Assembly: GCF_028609845.1 (NCBI RefSeq)
Contig: NZ_CP063191.1
Coordinates: 868,001-932,000, forward strand
Direction of reading: 5' to 3'
DNA length: 64,000 bases
From: Corynebacterium heidelbergense
GTDB taxonomy: Bacteria > Actinomycetota > Actinomycetes > Mycobacteriales > Mycobacteriaceae
Numbering within the stretch: the first letter of the stretch is position 1; each line of letters starts with the position of its first letter. Of the stretch, positions 57,455-64,000 are shown in pieces. Position numbers and translations under genes: made by a program. Below the pieces are notes generated by a model, which saw only the letters and a program-made list of their open reading frames with translations, made no database searches and was not told the origin of the DNA.

Positions 57455-57462
57455 AGCTTTGC

Positions 57463-57468
57463 AGGGTA
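57463..57468 (-). promoter_or_regulatory. -10 element of the leaderless ansA gene
   Basis: TACCCT on the minus strand ends 8 nt before the ansA ATG; no ribosome site is present. Confidence 0.4.
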
Positions 57469-57558
57469 GTTGCCAGCGGCGTTGCGATGTGTACCATCTG
57501 CACAGAAGAACCCGGGGGTACGTTGCGCCGGAAGTAGTCGAGCAAGAGGAGAACACAC

Positions 57559-58215
57559 GTGAAAACCACACGGGCGATGGCCGTCATCGCCGGGTTGTCT
57601 CTGGCCCTGGTGGGCTGCGGCAACAACGAGGATTCTCAGCAGCAGACCACCGCCTCCAATGAGGCCACGGCTCCCAGTGCAAGTGAGTCCGCTCTGCCTT
57701 CTGCCGCACAACTGCAGGACATCTTGAACAAGGCGGCGGATCCCCAGGTGCCGACTGATCAGAAGGTTCAGACGGTTGTGGGCGGGGAGCAGGCTCCGGC
57801 GATCTTCGATGCGCTGACCGCCTCGCGCGAGCAGACAAAGGCGCAGCTTCAGGTCGTAGACCCGGTGCTACCGGGGATCCTGCCGAATACCGTCAGCGCC
57901 ACTGTGAATCTGGTGCTGCCAGAGCGGGAACCGCAGGTCATCAGCGGAGTGGAGTTTGTTAACGACGGGGGGACGTGGAAGCTGGACCAGCGCTGGGCAT
58001 GTTCCCTTGTGGAATCCGCCCTGCCGGATCAGGTCCCGCCGCTGTGTAAGGAGATTGCCAACCAGCGCCCGGCACCGGACGGGGGAGCCCCCGCACCGGC
58101 CCCTGCGCAGGAGGGCCAACCGGCTCCCGCCCCTGCCCCGGAGGGTCAGCCCGCGCCGGCTCCGGCTCCGGCACCGGAGGGTCAGCCTGCGCCGGCCCCA
58201 GCTCCGGCGCCCTAA
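57559..58215 (+). CDS. MTB12-like lipoprotein with Glu-Gly-Gln-Pro/Ala-Pro repeats
   Basis: 218-residue lipoprotein. The signal ends in a lipobox, LALVGC, with C20 as the lipidated residue. A Ser/Thr/Gln-rich stretch is followed by a domain resembling the mycobacterial low-molecular-weight antigen MTB12: LPSAAQLQDILNKAADPQVP, then VVGGEQAP and VEFVNDGGTWKLDQRWACSL. The last ~50 residues are three imperfect EGQPAPAPAP units. GTG start with AGGAG upstream. Exported and membrane-anchored; function unknown. lspA, which would process it, lies 1.2 kb downstream. Confidence 0.85.
   Translation: MKTTRAMAVIAGLSLALVGCGNNEDSQQQTTASNEATAPSASESALPSAAQLQDILNKAADPQVPTDQKVQTVVGGEQAPAIFDALTASREQTKAQLQVVDPVLPGILPNTVSATVNLVLPEREPQVISGVEFVNDGGTWKLDQRWACSLVESALPDQVPPLCKEIANQRPAPDGGAPAPAPAQEGQPAPAPAPEGQPAPAPAPAPEGQPAPAPAPAP
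58080..58214 (+). repeat. Pro/Ala/Glu codon repeats at the lipoprotein 3' end
   Basis: Three imperfect copies of a GAGGGTCAGCCNGCNCCGGC-type unit separated by variable CCGGCTCC-like runs encode EGQPAPAPAP. They may change copy number by slippage. Confidence 0.65.
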
Positions 58216-58251
58216 GTCCGCCAGACACGGCTGCTCCGTGACTGCAGCACC

Positions 58252-58286
58252 GCCCCCGTGCCGAGGTCAGATGACTCGACGGGGGC
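58252..58286. terminator. bidirectional terminator-like hairpin
   Basis: GCCCCCGT (58252-58259) pairs with ACGGGGGC (58279-58286), extended inside by CGAG/CTCG. It lies between convergent lipoprotein genes and has no T-run. Confidence 0.6.
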
Positions 58287-58327
58287 CGCGGCGCCTTAGA
58301 GGCAGCAAGAATTCAATACCGCCCGCC

Positions 58328-59299
58328 CTAGGGCCGGGTGGGCTGCCACTGGGACTTCCCGGTGCTGGTCTGCACGACCCTTGTGGGGCTGCCTTGCTTG
58401 CCATAGGTCACGTCCGTAGTCACGGTGATGTGGCCCTGAGTCGGAAGCGCTCGGGTGAGGTCGAGGGTCACCTGCCCCGAAGAGGAACTGTGGACGTCTT
58501 GTACCTCTAGATCCGTCCCGGGCAGGCTCGCCACCGCAGGTTTGCGTTGAATGTCCACGTCCAGCGTGACGGTGGAACCCTGCCGCTCCAACAAGGTGTA
58601 CGTGGTGGTCTGTTGCATGGAAACACCATCGTCTACCCGGCTCGAGACCTTCCACTGGGCCCCGCGGCCCACCGGTTCGGCGGGGAAGACCAGGGGAAGT
58701 TGGTTCATCTGCGTCAGGGATTCCTCCACCCCGGCCCGCGCACTGGTCGATGCAGACTCGGGGGCGGCGAAGGAGCGAGTTTGCGGGCGGCCGTCAACGG
58801 TGGACTGGGTGGTCATCACGAAGCCCTTGGCGGTAGCGATGTCGGCGTTGCGCTGCTCATTGTCGCCGGTGGGCGTGCCCACCGTCACCTTGGTGGTGCG
58901 TGTTTTCCCGTCGCTGTCCACGCTGGCGGTGAGCGGTAGCAGCATCGTGGTTTCCTGGTAGGGCACGGCGTCCACGCCCGGGGCCTGGGGACCGTTCGAC
59001 GGTGTCGGTGACGCACTGCTGTTCTCGGAGCTCGAGCCCGACCTCGGATCAGAGCTCTCGGTGCGCTGGGCTAGGCCCTTGGTCGCGGAGAAAGTGACGG
59101 ATTGTTCACCGTCGGAAGCAAACCACACCAGCGGTTCCGTGGGATCCTCGCCGGGGGAGATTAGCTGGACGTTCACGCCGTCCACCGGCGCGCTCACGGG
59201 CGCGGAGTCCTTACTTGGGTTATCCGAGCAGGCGGCGGCAAACCCCGACAGCGCCACAAGGGCGGCTGCGGCAATGCGCTTCGTGCGGGCTGCGTTCAC
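58328..59299 (-). CDS. putative lipoprotein, Ser/Thr-rich
   Basis: 323 residues with a signal peptide ending in lipobox GFAAAC (C24). The exported part begins with a Ser/Pro-rich linker (about 80-107), followed by a beta-rich domain with segments such as TMLLPLTASVDSDGK, PLVFPAEPVGRGAQWKVSSR and TYTLLERQGSTVTLDVDIQR. I do not recognise a specific family; the pattern resembles DUF6263-like substrate-unknown lipoproteins. GTG start at 59297-59299; TACCCT (59308-59313, minus) lies 8 nt upstream, suggesting a leaderless mRNA. Divergent from lspA. Confidence 0.78.
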   Translation of the reverse strand: MNAARTKRIAAAALVALSGFAAACSDNPSKDSAPVSAPVDGVNVQLISPGEDPTEPLVWFASDGEQSVTFSATKGLAQRTESSDPRSGSSSENSSASPTPSNGPQAPGVDAVPYQETTMLLPLTASVDSDGKTRTTKVTVGTPTGDNEQRNADIATAKGFVMTTQSTVDGRPQTRSFAAPESASTSARAGVEESLTQMNQLPLVFPAEPVGRGAQWKVSSRVDDGVSMQQTTTYTLLERQGSTVTLDVDIQRKPAVASLPGTDLEVQDVHSSSSGQVTLDLTRALPTQGHITVTTDVTYGKQGSPTRVVQTSTGKSQWQPTRP

Positions 59300-59307
59300 A
59301 CTGCAAG

Positions 59308-59313
59308 AGGGTA
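59308..59313 (-). promoter_or_regulatory. -10 element of the leaderless lipoprotein gene
   Basis: TACCCT on the minus strand, 8 nt before the GTG start, identical in sequence and spacing to the ansA element. Confidence 0.4.
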
Positions 59314-59354
59314 GCAGGCAGGGCGGATGGGTCCGTCAGCGCGCGGTGGGGAGA

Positions 59355-59382
59355 TTGCCAGGGGCAGGTGGGGCATTAGACT
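59355..59382 (+). promoter_or_regulatory. lspA promoter, leaderless
   Basis: TTGCCA (59355-59360), 16 bp, TAGACT (59377-59382), ending 7 nt before the GTG at 59390. Confidence 0.6.
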
Positions 59383-59389
59383 CGATCGG

Positions 59390-59959
59390 GTGAAACACCG
59401 CCGCTGCACCGCCACCGCCCTGACGTTGATGTCTGCGGTGGTGTTGATCGACCAGGTCAGCAAACTGTGGGCCGTCCACGCTCTTACGCCGGACAAGCCC
59501 CTGCCGGTGCTCGGTGAGTGGTTCCGCCTCTACCTTGTGCGCAACCCTGGGGCGGCCTTCTCTATGGGCACTCAGGTCACGATCGTGTTCTCGCTCATCC
59601 AACTGGCAGCGGTCATCCTCTGCTTAGTGTTGTCGCTACGCAGCCGCTCGATGTGGTCCGCGTTGAGTATCGGTCTCATCGGTGGGGGAGCGGCGGGGAA
59701 CCTGCTGGACCGCATCTTCCGCTCGCCGGGCGGAATGCATGGCCATGTGGTGGACTTCTTCAGCTTCTGGAGCTTTGCCGTCTTCAACGTCGCAGATTCC
59801 GCGATCACTGTGGGGGTGGCGGTGTACCTGCTCTACTCCCTCGTGGTGGAACCGGCCCGCACCCGCCAGGTGGCAGTGGCTGCCGAGGGGCACGGGGACC
59901 TGTCCGTCGAAGGGGGAGCGGCGGCGCCCGCCGGTGGGAAAAAGGAGGTGCACGGCTAA
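59390..59959 (+). CDS. lspA: lipoprotein signal peptidase LspA
   Basis: Aspartyl protease that removes lipoprotein signal peptides after lipidation. The 189-residue protein has four hydrophobic helices and the family motifs [35 protein letters not shown] and [20 protein letters not shown], whose two Asp residues form the catalytic dyad. The GTG at 59390 is preferred over a longer frame because the promoter's -10 ends 7 nt upstream. The C-terminal ~35 residues are a hydrophilic Gly/Ala/Glu-rich tail. The stop overlaps the rluD ATG by one base. Confidence 0.93.
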   Translation: MKHRRCTATALTLMSAVVLIDQVSKLWAVHALTPDKPLPVLGEWFRLYLVRNPGAAFSMGTQVTIVFSLIQLAAVILCLVLSLRSRSMWSALSIGLIGGGAAGNLLDRIFRSPGGMHGHVVDFFSFWSFAVFNVADSAITVGVAVYLLYSLVVEPARTRQVAVAAEGHGDLSVEGGAAAPAGGKKEVHG

Positions 59960-60894
59960 TGCGGGAATCCAAGATGCTCCCCGTCCCCGACGGTTTGGCG
60001 GGCCTGCGGGTGGACGCGGGCCTATCCAAGCTACTGGGTCTGTCCCGAACCGTCACCGCCCAGTTGGCGGAGGCCGGGGAGGTCCGCCAGGACGGCGTGG
60101 TCGTCGGCAAGTCCGCCCGCCTGCTGCCCGGTTCCTGGCTGGACGTCCTCCTGCCCGAGCCGCAACGCGATCTCGCTGCGGAGCCGCCCAGGGAAGTGGA
60201 GGGCATGGACATCCTCTTCTCGGATGACGACGTCATCTGCGTGGACAAGCCCGTGGGCGTTGCGGCCCACCCCACCCTCGGCTGGGAGGGACCGACGGTG
60301 ACCTCCGGTCTGGCCGCCGCGGGTTTTCGGATCTCCACCTCCGGCCCCCCGGAGCGCAAGGGAATCGTGCAACGACTGGATGTGGGAACCTCCGGGGTCA
60401 TGATCGTGGCCGCCAGCGAGCGGGCCTATACCCAGCTCAAGCGTGCTTTTCGCAACCGGGAGGTCACCAAGACGTACCACGCCCTCGTCCAGGGGCATCC
60501 CGATCCTTCCGCGGGGACGATCGACGCCCCCATCGGCCGTCACCACTCCGCCGGTTGGCGCTTCGCGGTGCGGGAGGACGGTAAACACGCGGTGACCCAC
60601 TACGAAACGCTAGAGGCCCATCGGCAGGCCAGCTTGTTGCGGGTGCGCCTGGAAACGGGCCGTACCCACCAGATCCGCGTGCACTTCGAGGCACTCCACC
60701 ACCCGCTGTGCGGCGATCCGATGTATGGCTCGGACCCGGAGCTTAACGCCCTGCTGGGGTTGAACCGGCAGTGGTTGCACGCTGTGTCCCTGGGGTTTAC
60801 TCATCCCAGCGGCCAGTGGATGACGGTAAAATCGCCCTACCCGGAGGATCTGGATCGGGCGCTTACCCGGTTGAGGGAGGCCAACGGTGGTTAA
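59959..60894 (+). CDS. rluD: 23S rRNA pseudouridine synthase, RluD/RluA family
   Basis: Isomerises specific uridines in 23S rRNA. An N-terminal S4 RNA-binding domain (about 12-75, [20 protein letters not shown]) precedes the catalytic domain with [15 protein letters not shown] motif ([14 protein letters not shown]; the Asp is the nucleophile), [10 protein letters not shown], and the [20 protein letters not shown] block. 311 residues. The ATG overlaps the lspA stop and has AAAGGAGG upstream; a longer frame starts inside lspA and is rejected. Which uridine it modifies cannot be told. Confidence 0.92.
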   Translation: MRESKMLPVPDGLAGLRVDAGLSKLLGLSRTVTAQLAEAGEVRQDGVVVGKSARLLPGSWLDVLLPEPQRDLAAEPPREVEGMDILFSDDDVICVDKPVGVAAHPTLGWEGPTVTSGLAAAGFRISTSGPPERKGIVQRLDVGTSGVMIVAASERAYTQLKRAFRNREVTKTYHALVQGHPDPSAGTIDAPIGRHHSAGWRFAVREDGKHAVTHYETLEAHRQASLLRVRLETGRTHQIRVHFEALHHPLCGDPMYGSDPELNALLGLNRQWLHAVSLGFTHPSGQWMTVKSPYPEDLDRALTRLREANGG

Positions 60895-61678
60895 GCCAGC
60901 AGGGGATTCCGGCGGCTCTGCTGGCTCCCGTCGCCCGCCCGGCGCGGCTGCGGCATATCGGGCCAGGGCTTCCCAGGCGGTGGCGCGCGATACCCGCCGG
61001 AGCCGGCAGTTGGATTGGCAGGCCACCCGCCGCCCGGCGTGGGTCATGTGGGTCTCGGCGGTATGTACCGCCCTGCTGGTCCTCGCGGTGGTTGCGCTGA
61101 GTCAATCCGATCGAACCTCCCGGGTTCCGCTGCCGATGGGGGACCAGCTTGGCCCAATCGGGATGGAGGGGCGGGAGTACCAGCAGTTCGCTGACCGGCA
61201 GCTCGCGAGCATGCAGGGCGAGGAACCCCGCTGGGCGCTCGTCACCCCCGATGCGCCCTGGGACGCGGGCGGGCTCAAGGCGGCGTTGGGGGATGTGCCG
61301 GGGCGGGTGAGCACGCTGCTGGTGGGCCCCAATGTGCAGTGGGTGTTGCCGGAGCCGGTGGCGGGGCATACCCGCGCGGAGGTGTTCGACCGGGCCCTCG
61401 CGGATCTCTCGGCTAAGGCGGGTTTGCGCCCGGGTGATCCACGCCGGGTGGTCGTCAATGGCGTGCTCATCCGCGCCACGCCGGATGTTCTTCGGGGTGT
61501 CGACGCCAAGACGGGGGTTCGCCTCGTAGAGCCCGCCGATCCGGGGGCGATCTACGGGCGGATGGGGGTGCGGGCAGATGTCCCCCCGCAGGACGCGGCG
61601 CCGGACGTGGGAGGATCCGTGGACCTGGACGGGGTCTTGCGCACTGGTGGCCAGAACCAATACTCCGGGGCCCTGTAG
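60887..61678 (+). CDS. hypothetical corynebacterial membrane-anchored protein
   Basis: 263 residues. A basic, Ala/Arg-rich cytoplasmic N-terminus (1-50) and one transmembrane helix (about 52-71, [20 protein letters not shown]) lead to an exported domain with conserved-looking blocks [40 protein letters not shown] and [21 protein letters not shown] do not recognise a domain. GTG start overlaps the rluD end by 8 nt, so it is part of the lspA-rluD transcript. Function unknown. Confidence 0.75.
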   Translation: MVKPAGDSGGSAGSRRPPGAAAAYRARASQAVARDTRRSRQLDWQATRRPAWVMWVSAVCTALLVLAVVALSQSDRTSRVPLPMGDQLGPIGMEGREYQQFADRQLASMQGEEPRWALVTPDAPWDAGGLKAALGDVPGRVSTLLVGPNVQWVLPEPVAGHTRAEVFDRALADLSAKAGLRPGDPRRVVVNGVLIRATPDVLRGVDAKTGVRLVEPADPGAIYGRMGVRADVPPQDAAPDVGGSVDLDGVLRTGGQNQYSGAL

Positions 61679-61709
61679 GGGCACACGCAGATCCCGGTTC
61701 GTCGGCCGA

Positions 61710-63068
61710 CTACAGCCCGAAGATCCGGTCCACTTCGCCGTTGCGGAAAACTCCGGTGGGATCCACCTGGGCCCGCAGCTCCGCCACGGCCGGCAGGTCT
61801 GCGTGGCGCTCCAGCAACTCCTCGTGGGTACAGGTGTGGATTTTGCCCCAGTGCGGCCTGCCACCGGCGGCTTTAAGAATGGGCTCGATGTGGCGGAACA
61901 GCGCCCGATAGTCGTCGCGGTGGAACCGGTGGACGGCGATGTAGCACGTTGTCCGCCCCTTGGCGGTGGACAGGGGCACGTCGTCCGCGGCGGCTGCGCG
62001 CACCTCGATGGGGAAGAGCACCCGTTGGTCGCAGGTGTTCATCGTGCGTTGCACTTCCGCTAGGACCTCGGGGGCGTCCTCGAGGTCGATGGCATACTCC
62101 ATCTCGTTGAAGCGGACCCGCCGGGAGGAGACGAAGACGTCGTGTGCGAGGTCCGAGTACTCCCGCTGGGCGAGCGTCGCGGCCCCCAGCCGTGCGAGGG
62201 GTCCGGTGGTGCGGGGCAGGACGGTGGCGAGGTTGCACATGGCCCCGAAAACCACGTTGTTCAGCAACTCATCCTCGATCGCGGCCTTGAGGGGGGAGAT
62301 GGGCTGGGTGGGGTGGTCGGCGGGATGCCGGGTGTTCGTTTTCACATGGGCCACATCGGTTCCCGGGAACCAGTAGAACTCCACGTGGTCTGCCGCGTGC
62401 ACGCGGTTGGGGAAGTTCCGGGTAATGTCCGCCACGGGCTCGGCGTGTTCTCGGGCGGCGAGGACAAAGCTGGGGGCGACGTCCATGTCGACCTGGGTGA
62501 CAATGCCCAAGGCCCCCAGCCCAATACGCCCGTAGTGGAACAAATCCCGGTCCAGCTTGTCCGGTGCATCGGGGTGGGCCTGGCGAATCTCCCCAGAGGC
62601 CAGGGCGATCCGGAAGCCGCGAACCAACCCGGCGAAACCCGTGTAGCCCACGCCGGTGCCATGGGTGCCGGTGTTGATTGCCCCGGTAATGGACTGGGGG
62701 TCCACATCGCCCTGGTTGGGCAGGGCCACCCCGTGGGGCCGCAGCAAGTTCGGGATCTTGCGCAGGCGGGTGCCGCCCGCAAGGGTTACCCGGCGCGCCG
62801 CAGGATCCACCCCCACTAGCCCCTGCATGCGATCGAGGTTCACAAGGACCCCTTCGGTGGCGGCCAGTGCCGTGAACGAATGTCCCGCCCCCACTGCCCG
62901 CACCCGCTCGGCGCTGCGGGCGGTGGTGGCCAACAGCTCGGCGAGTTGGGCCTCCCCGCGGGGTTGAACGATGTCTTGCGGGGTGGCGCGGACCACGCCG
63001 GACCAGTTGCGCCAGCGCCCCCGTCCCCTTCGCAAGGTGGTGTTGATCCCTGCTTGCAGCTCGCTCAC
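61710..63068 (-). CDS. FAD-linked aldono-1,4-lactone oxidase
   Basis: VAO-fold flavoenzyme related to L-gulono- and D-arabinono-1,4-lactone oxidases. N-terminal FAD domain: RAVGAGHSFTALAATEGVLV, GDVDPQSITGAINTGTHGTG. C-terminal ALO domain with FNEMEYAIDLEDAPEVL and the HWGKIH motif near the end (HWGKIHTCT). 452 residues, GTG start at 63066-63068. The M. tuberculosis homologue oxidises L-gulono-1,4-lactone, and other actinobacterial members have been linked to D-arabinose metabolism. The substrate here is not predictable. It follows the racemase-like gene in the same direction after 65 bp. Confidence 0.88.
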   Translation of the reverse strand: MSELQAGINTTLRRGRGRWRNWSGVVRATPQDIVQPRGEAQLAELLATTARSAERVRAVGAGHSFTALAATEGVLVNLDRMQGLVGVDPAARRVTLAGGTRLRKIPNLLRPHGVALPNQGDVDPQSITGAINTGTHGTGVGYTGFAGLVRGFRIALASGEIRQAHPDAPDKLDRDLFHYGRIGLGALGIVTQVDMDVAPSFVLAAREHAEPVADITRNFPNRVHAADHVEFYWFPGTDVAHVKTNTRHPADHPTQPISPLKAAIEDELLNNVVFGAMCNLATVLPRTTGPLARLGAATLAQREYSDLAHDVFVSSRRVRFNEMEYAIDLEDAPEVLAEVQRTMNTCDQRVLFPIEVRAAAADDVPLSTAKGRTTCYIAVHRFHRDDYRALFRHIEPILKAAGGRPHWGKIHTCTHEELLERHADLPAVAELRAQVDPTGVFRNGEVDRIFGL

Positions 63069-63133
63069 GATGTGCTACTCACCCTTTCCCGGGAAATTTG
63101 TTGCGGTGCTCGCTATCGTTTTCCTTCTTCCCA

Positions 63134-64000
63134 TTAGGAGAAGGCGTACCCCGCACCGCGGTACGTAGCCCAGCGGTCGACGATCCGACCGGCGCTAACG
63201 ACCACTACATGGTTGTAGAATTCGCTGGCCTCCCCAGCCTTTGCGTGGCGGAACCACACGTGGTCGCCGAGGTTCAGCCCCGCTGCCGGCGCGCCGGTCA
63301 GGGGCGTCTGCACCTCTCCTGGCCCCTCCAGACGGGCATAGGACAGGCCCGGGGGGAAATCGACGGTGGGCAGACGATCCCGCCCCACCGGCCCCGAGGC
63401 CACCCGGCCGCCGCCGGCCACCGTGACCGTCCGCGGGTTGGGGCGGCGCACGACGGGCAGCACGAACCACAGGGCAGGGCGCGGGCGGAAGGACCGATAG
63501 TGGTCGAACAGACCCGGGCCGATGACCCCGGAACCAGCGCCGATCTCAGTGATGACCGCCTCCCGGTGGGTGGACTCGATGCTGCCGGTGCCGCCGCCGT
63601 TGACGAACTCCAGCTCGTCCCTGCCACCAGCGGCGGCGAGCGTTTGCTGAACCGCCCGGACCACCCGAGCCCGCCGGCGGCGCAATTCCGCCGCGGACAC
63701 CCGCTTCATGGCACGGACGGCCCACCCAGTATCTGCCGTTCCCGCGATCTGCCCCTCGTAGGCCATCACACCTCGAAGGCGCAGCCCGTCGCGTCGCAGA
63801 ATCTCCGCCGCGAGGTTAGCCACCTGGGCCGGCCGGCGCAGGGGGGAGCGCAACCCCCCGAGGCGTGCCGGGCCCACGGCAAGGCTGGCGTCCACGTCGA
63901 TGCACACCTGAATATCCGGGCGGCCGCCGGGGGGACACGCTGCGTTCATGGCGTCCAGATGATCCATCGAATCGACCATGAGCGTGATCGCCGCCGCACG
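63134..64000 (-). CDS. PLP-dependent alanine racemase-fold enzyme (D-threonine aldolase / D-serine dehydratase-like), 5' end outside window
   Basis: The frame is open through base 64000 (upstream codons read RAAAITLMVDSMDHLDA), so the N-terminus with the PLP lysine is missing. The visible part has the alanine-racemase N-terminal fold (DIQVCIDVDASLAVGPARLG, LRLRGVMAYEGQIAGTAD, GGGTGSIESTH) and a C-terminal domain ending LGDHVWFRHAKAGEASEFYN. The latter is the metal-binding D-serine dehydratase-like module. Members include D-threonine aldolases and D-serine dehydratases. An internal ATG at 63979 is not the real start. The substrate cannot be assigned. Confidence 0.82.
   Translation of the reverse strand, partial: RAAAITLMVDSMDHLDAMNAACPPGGRPDIQVCIDVDASLAVGPARLGGLRSPLRRPAQVANLAAEILRRDGLRLRGVMAYEGQIAGTADTGWAVRAMKRVSAAELRRRRARVVRAVQQTLAAAGGRDELEFVNGGGTGSIESTHREAVITEIGAGSGVIGPGLFDHYRSFRPRPALWFVLPVVRRPNPRTVTVAGGGRVASGPVGRDRLPTVDFPPGLSYARLEGPGEVQTPLTGAPAAGLNLGDHVWFRHAKAGEASEFYNHVVVVSAGRIVDRWATYRGAGYAFS

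Overview
The window is a 64 kb chromosomal segment of a GC-rich mycolic-acid actinobacterium, almost certainly a Corynebacterium. The basis is gene content and order. The block ctaE-qcrCAB, two NlpC/P60 genes, pimB', glk, plsC, RNase AS, aroG, pknL, a Rv2175c-like gene, mptA, idsA, metF, the dcw cluster and ileS-dinB-ansA-lspA-rluD matches, as I recall it, the order in C. glutamicum and, in pieces, M. tuberculosis (Rv2169c-Rv2196 and Rv1536-Rv1540). MurE carries the meso-diaminopimelate DNPR signature. MptA, PimB' and Wag31/DivIVA are typical of lipoglycan-making, apically growing Corynebacteriales. I see no phage, insertion sequence, CRISPR array, rRNA or tRNA; this is a core-genome region.

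Layout. 1-7.6 kb: a partial PRC-barrel/DUF2382 stress-type gene, a stand-alone trpD, then ctaE and the overlapping qcrCAB genes for the cytochrome bcc-aa3 branch, and a DEDDh exonuclease. 7.6-16.5 kb: two secreted NlpC/P60 peptidoglycan hydrolases, the first behind a long leader resembling a c-di-AMP (ydaO-type) riboswitch, then pimB', glucokinase, plsC, an acyltransferase-3 membrane protein, RNase AS and class II DAHP synthase. 16.5-25.8 kb: a PknL-type kinase whose PASTA region is split by a frameshift, a Rv2175c-like DNA-binding protein, mptA, a CrtI-like desaturase, idsA, metF and a GNAT gene. 25.8-27.2 kb: a LexA-type box controls a small HEPN-like gene, followed by a DUF3040 gene.

27.3-49.9 kb: the division and cell wall (dcw) cluster mraZ-rsmH-ftsL-ftsI-murE-murF-mraY-murD-ftsW-murG-murC-ftsQ-ftsZ-pgeF-yggS-sepF-yggT-divIVA, headed by an array of MraZ boxes. 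It makes lipid II from UDP-MurNAc precursors, builds the FtsZ-SepF-FtsQLW-FtsI divisome and the DivIVA polar-growth scaffold. 50-64 kb: ileS, an asparagine permease, DNA polymerase IV, asparaginase, two lipoproteins, lspA, rluD, a membrane protein, an aldonolactone oxidase and a partial PLP-dependent racemase/aldolase-like gene.

Regulation visible in the sequence. At least ten genes have a TANNNT -10 hexamer 6-8 nt before the start codon and no Shine-Dalgarno sequence, so they are probably leaderless. There is also a perfect CRP/GlxR-type palindrome, a LexA box inside a promoter, four MraZ boxes and several GC-rich terminator hairpins. I did not find a wholly new system. The best leads are the candidate nlpC riboswitch, the pknL frameshift and enlarged activation loop, the SOS-controlled HEPN gene, and the CrtI-like gene inserted between idsA and mptA.
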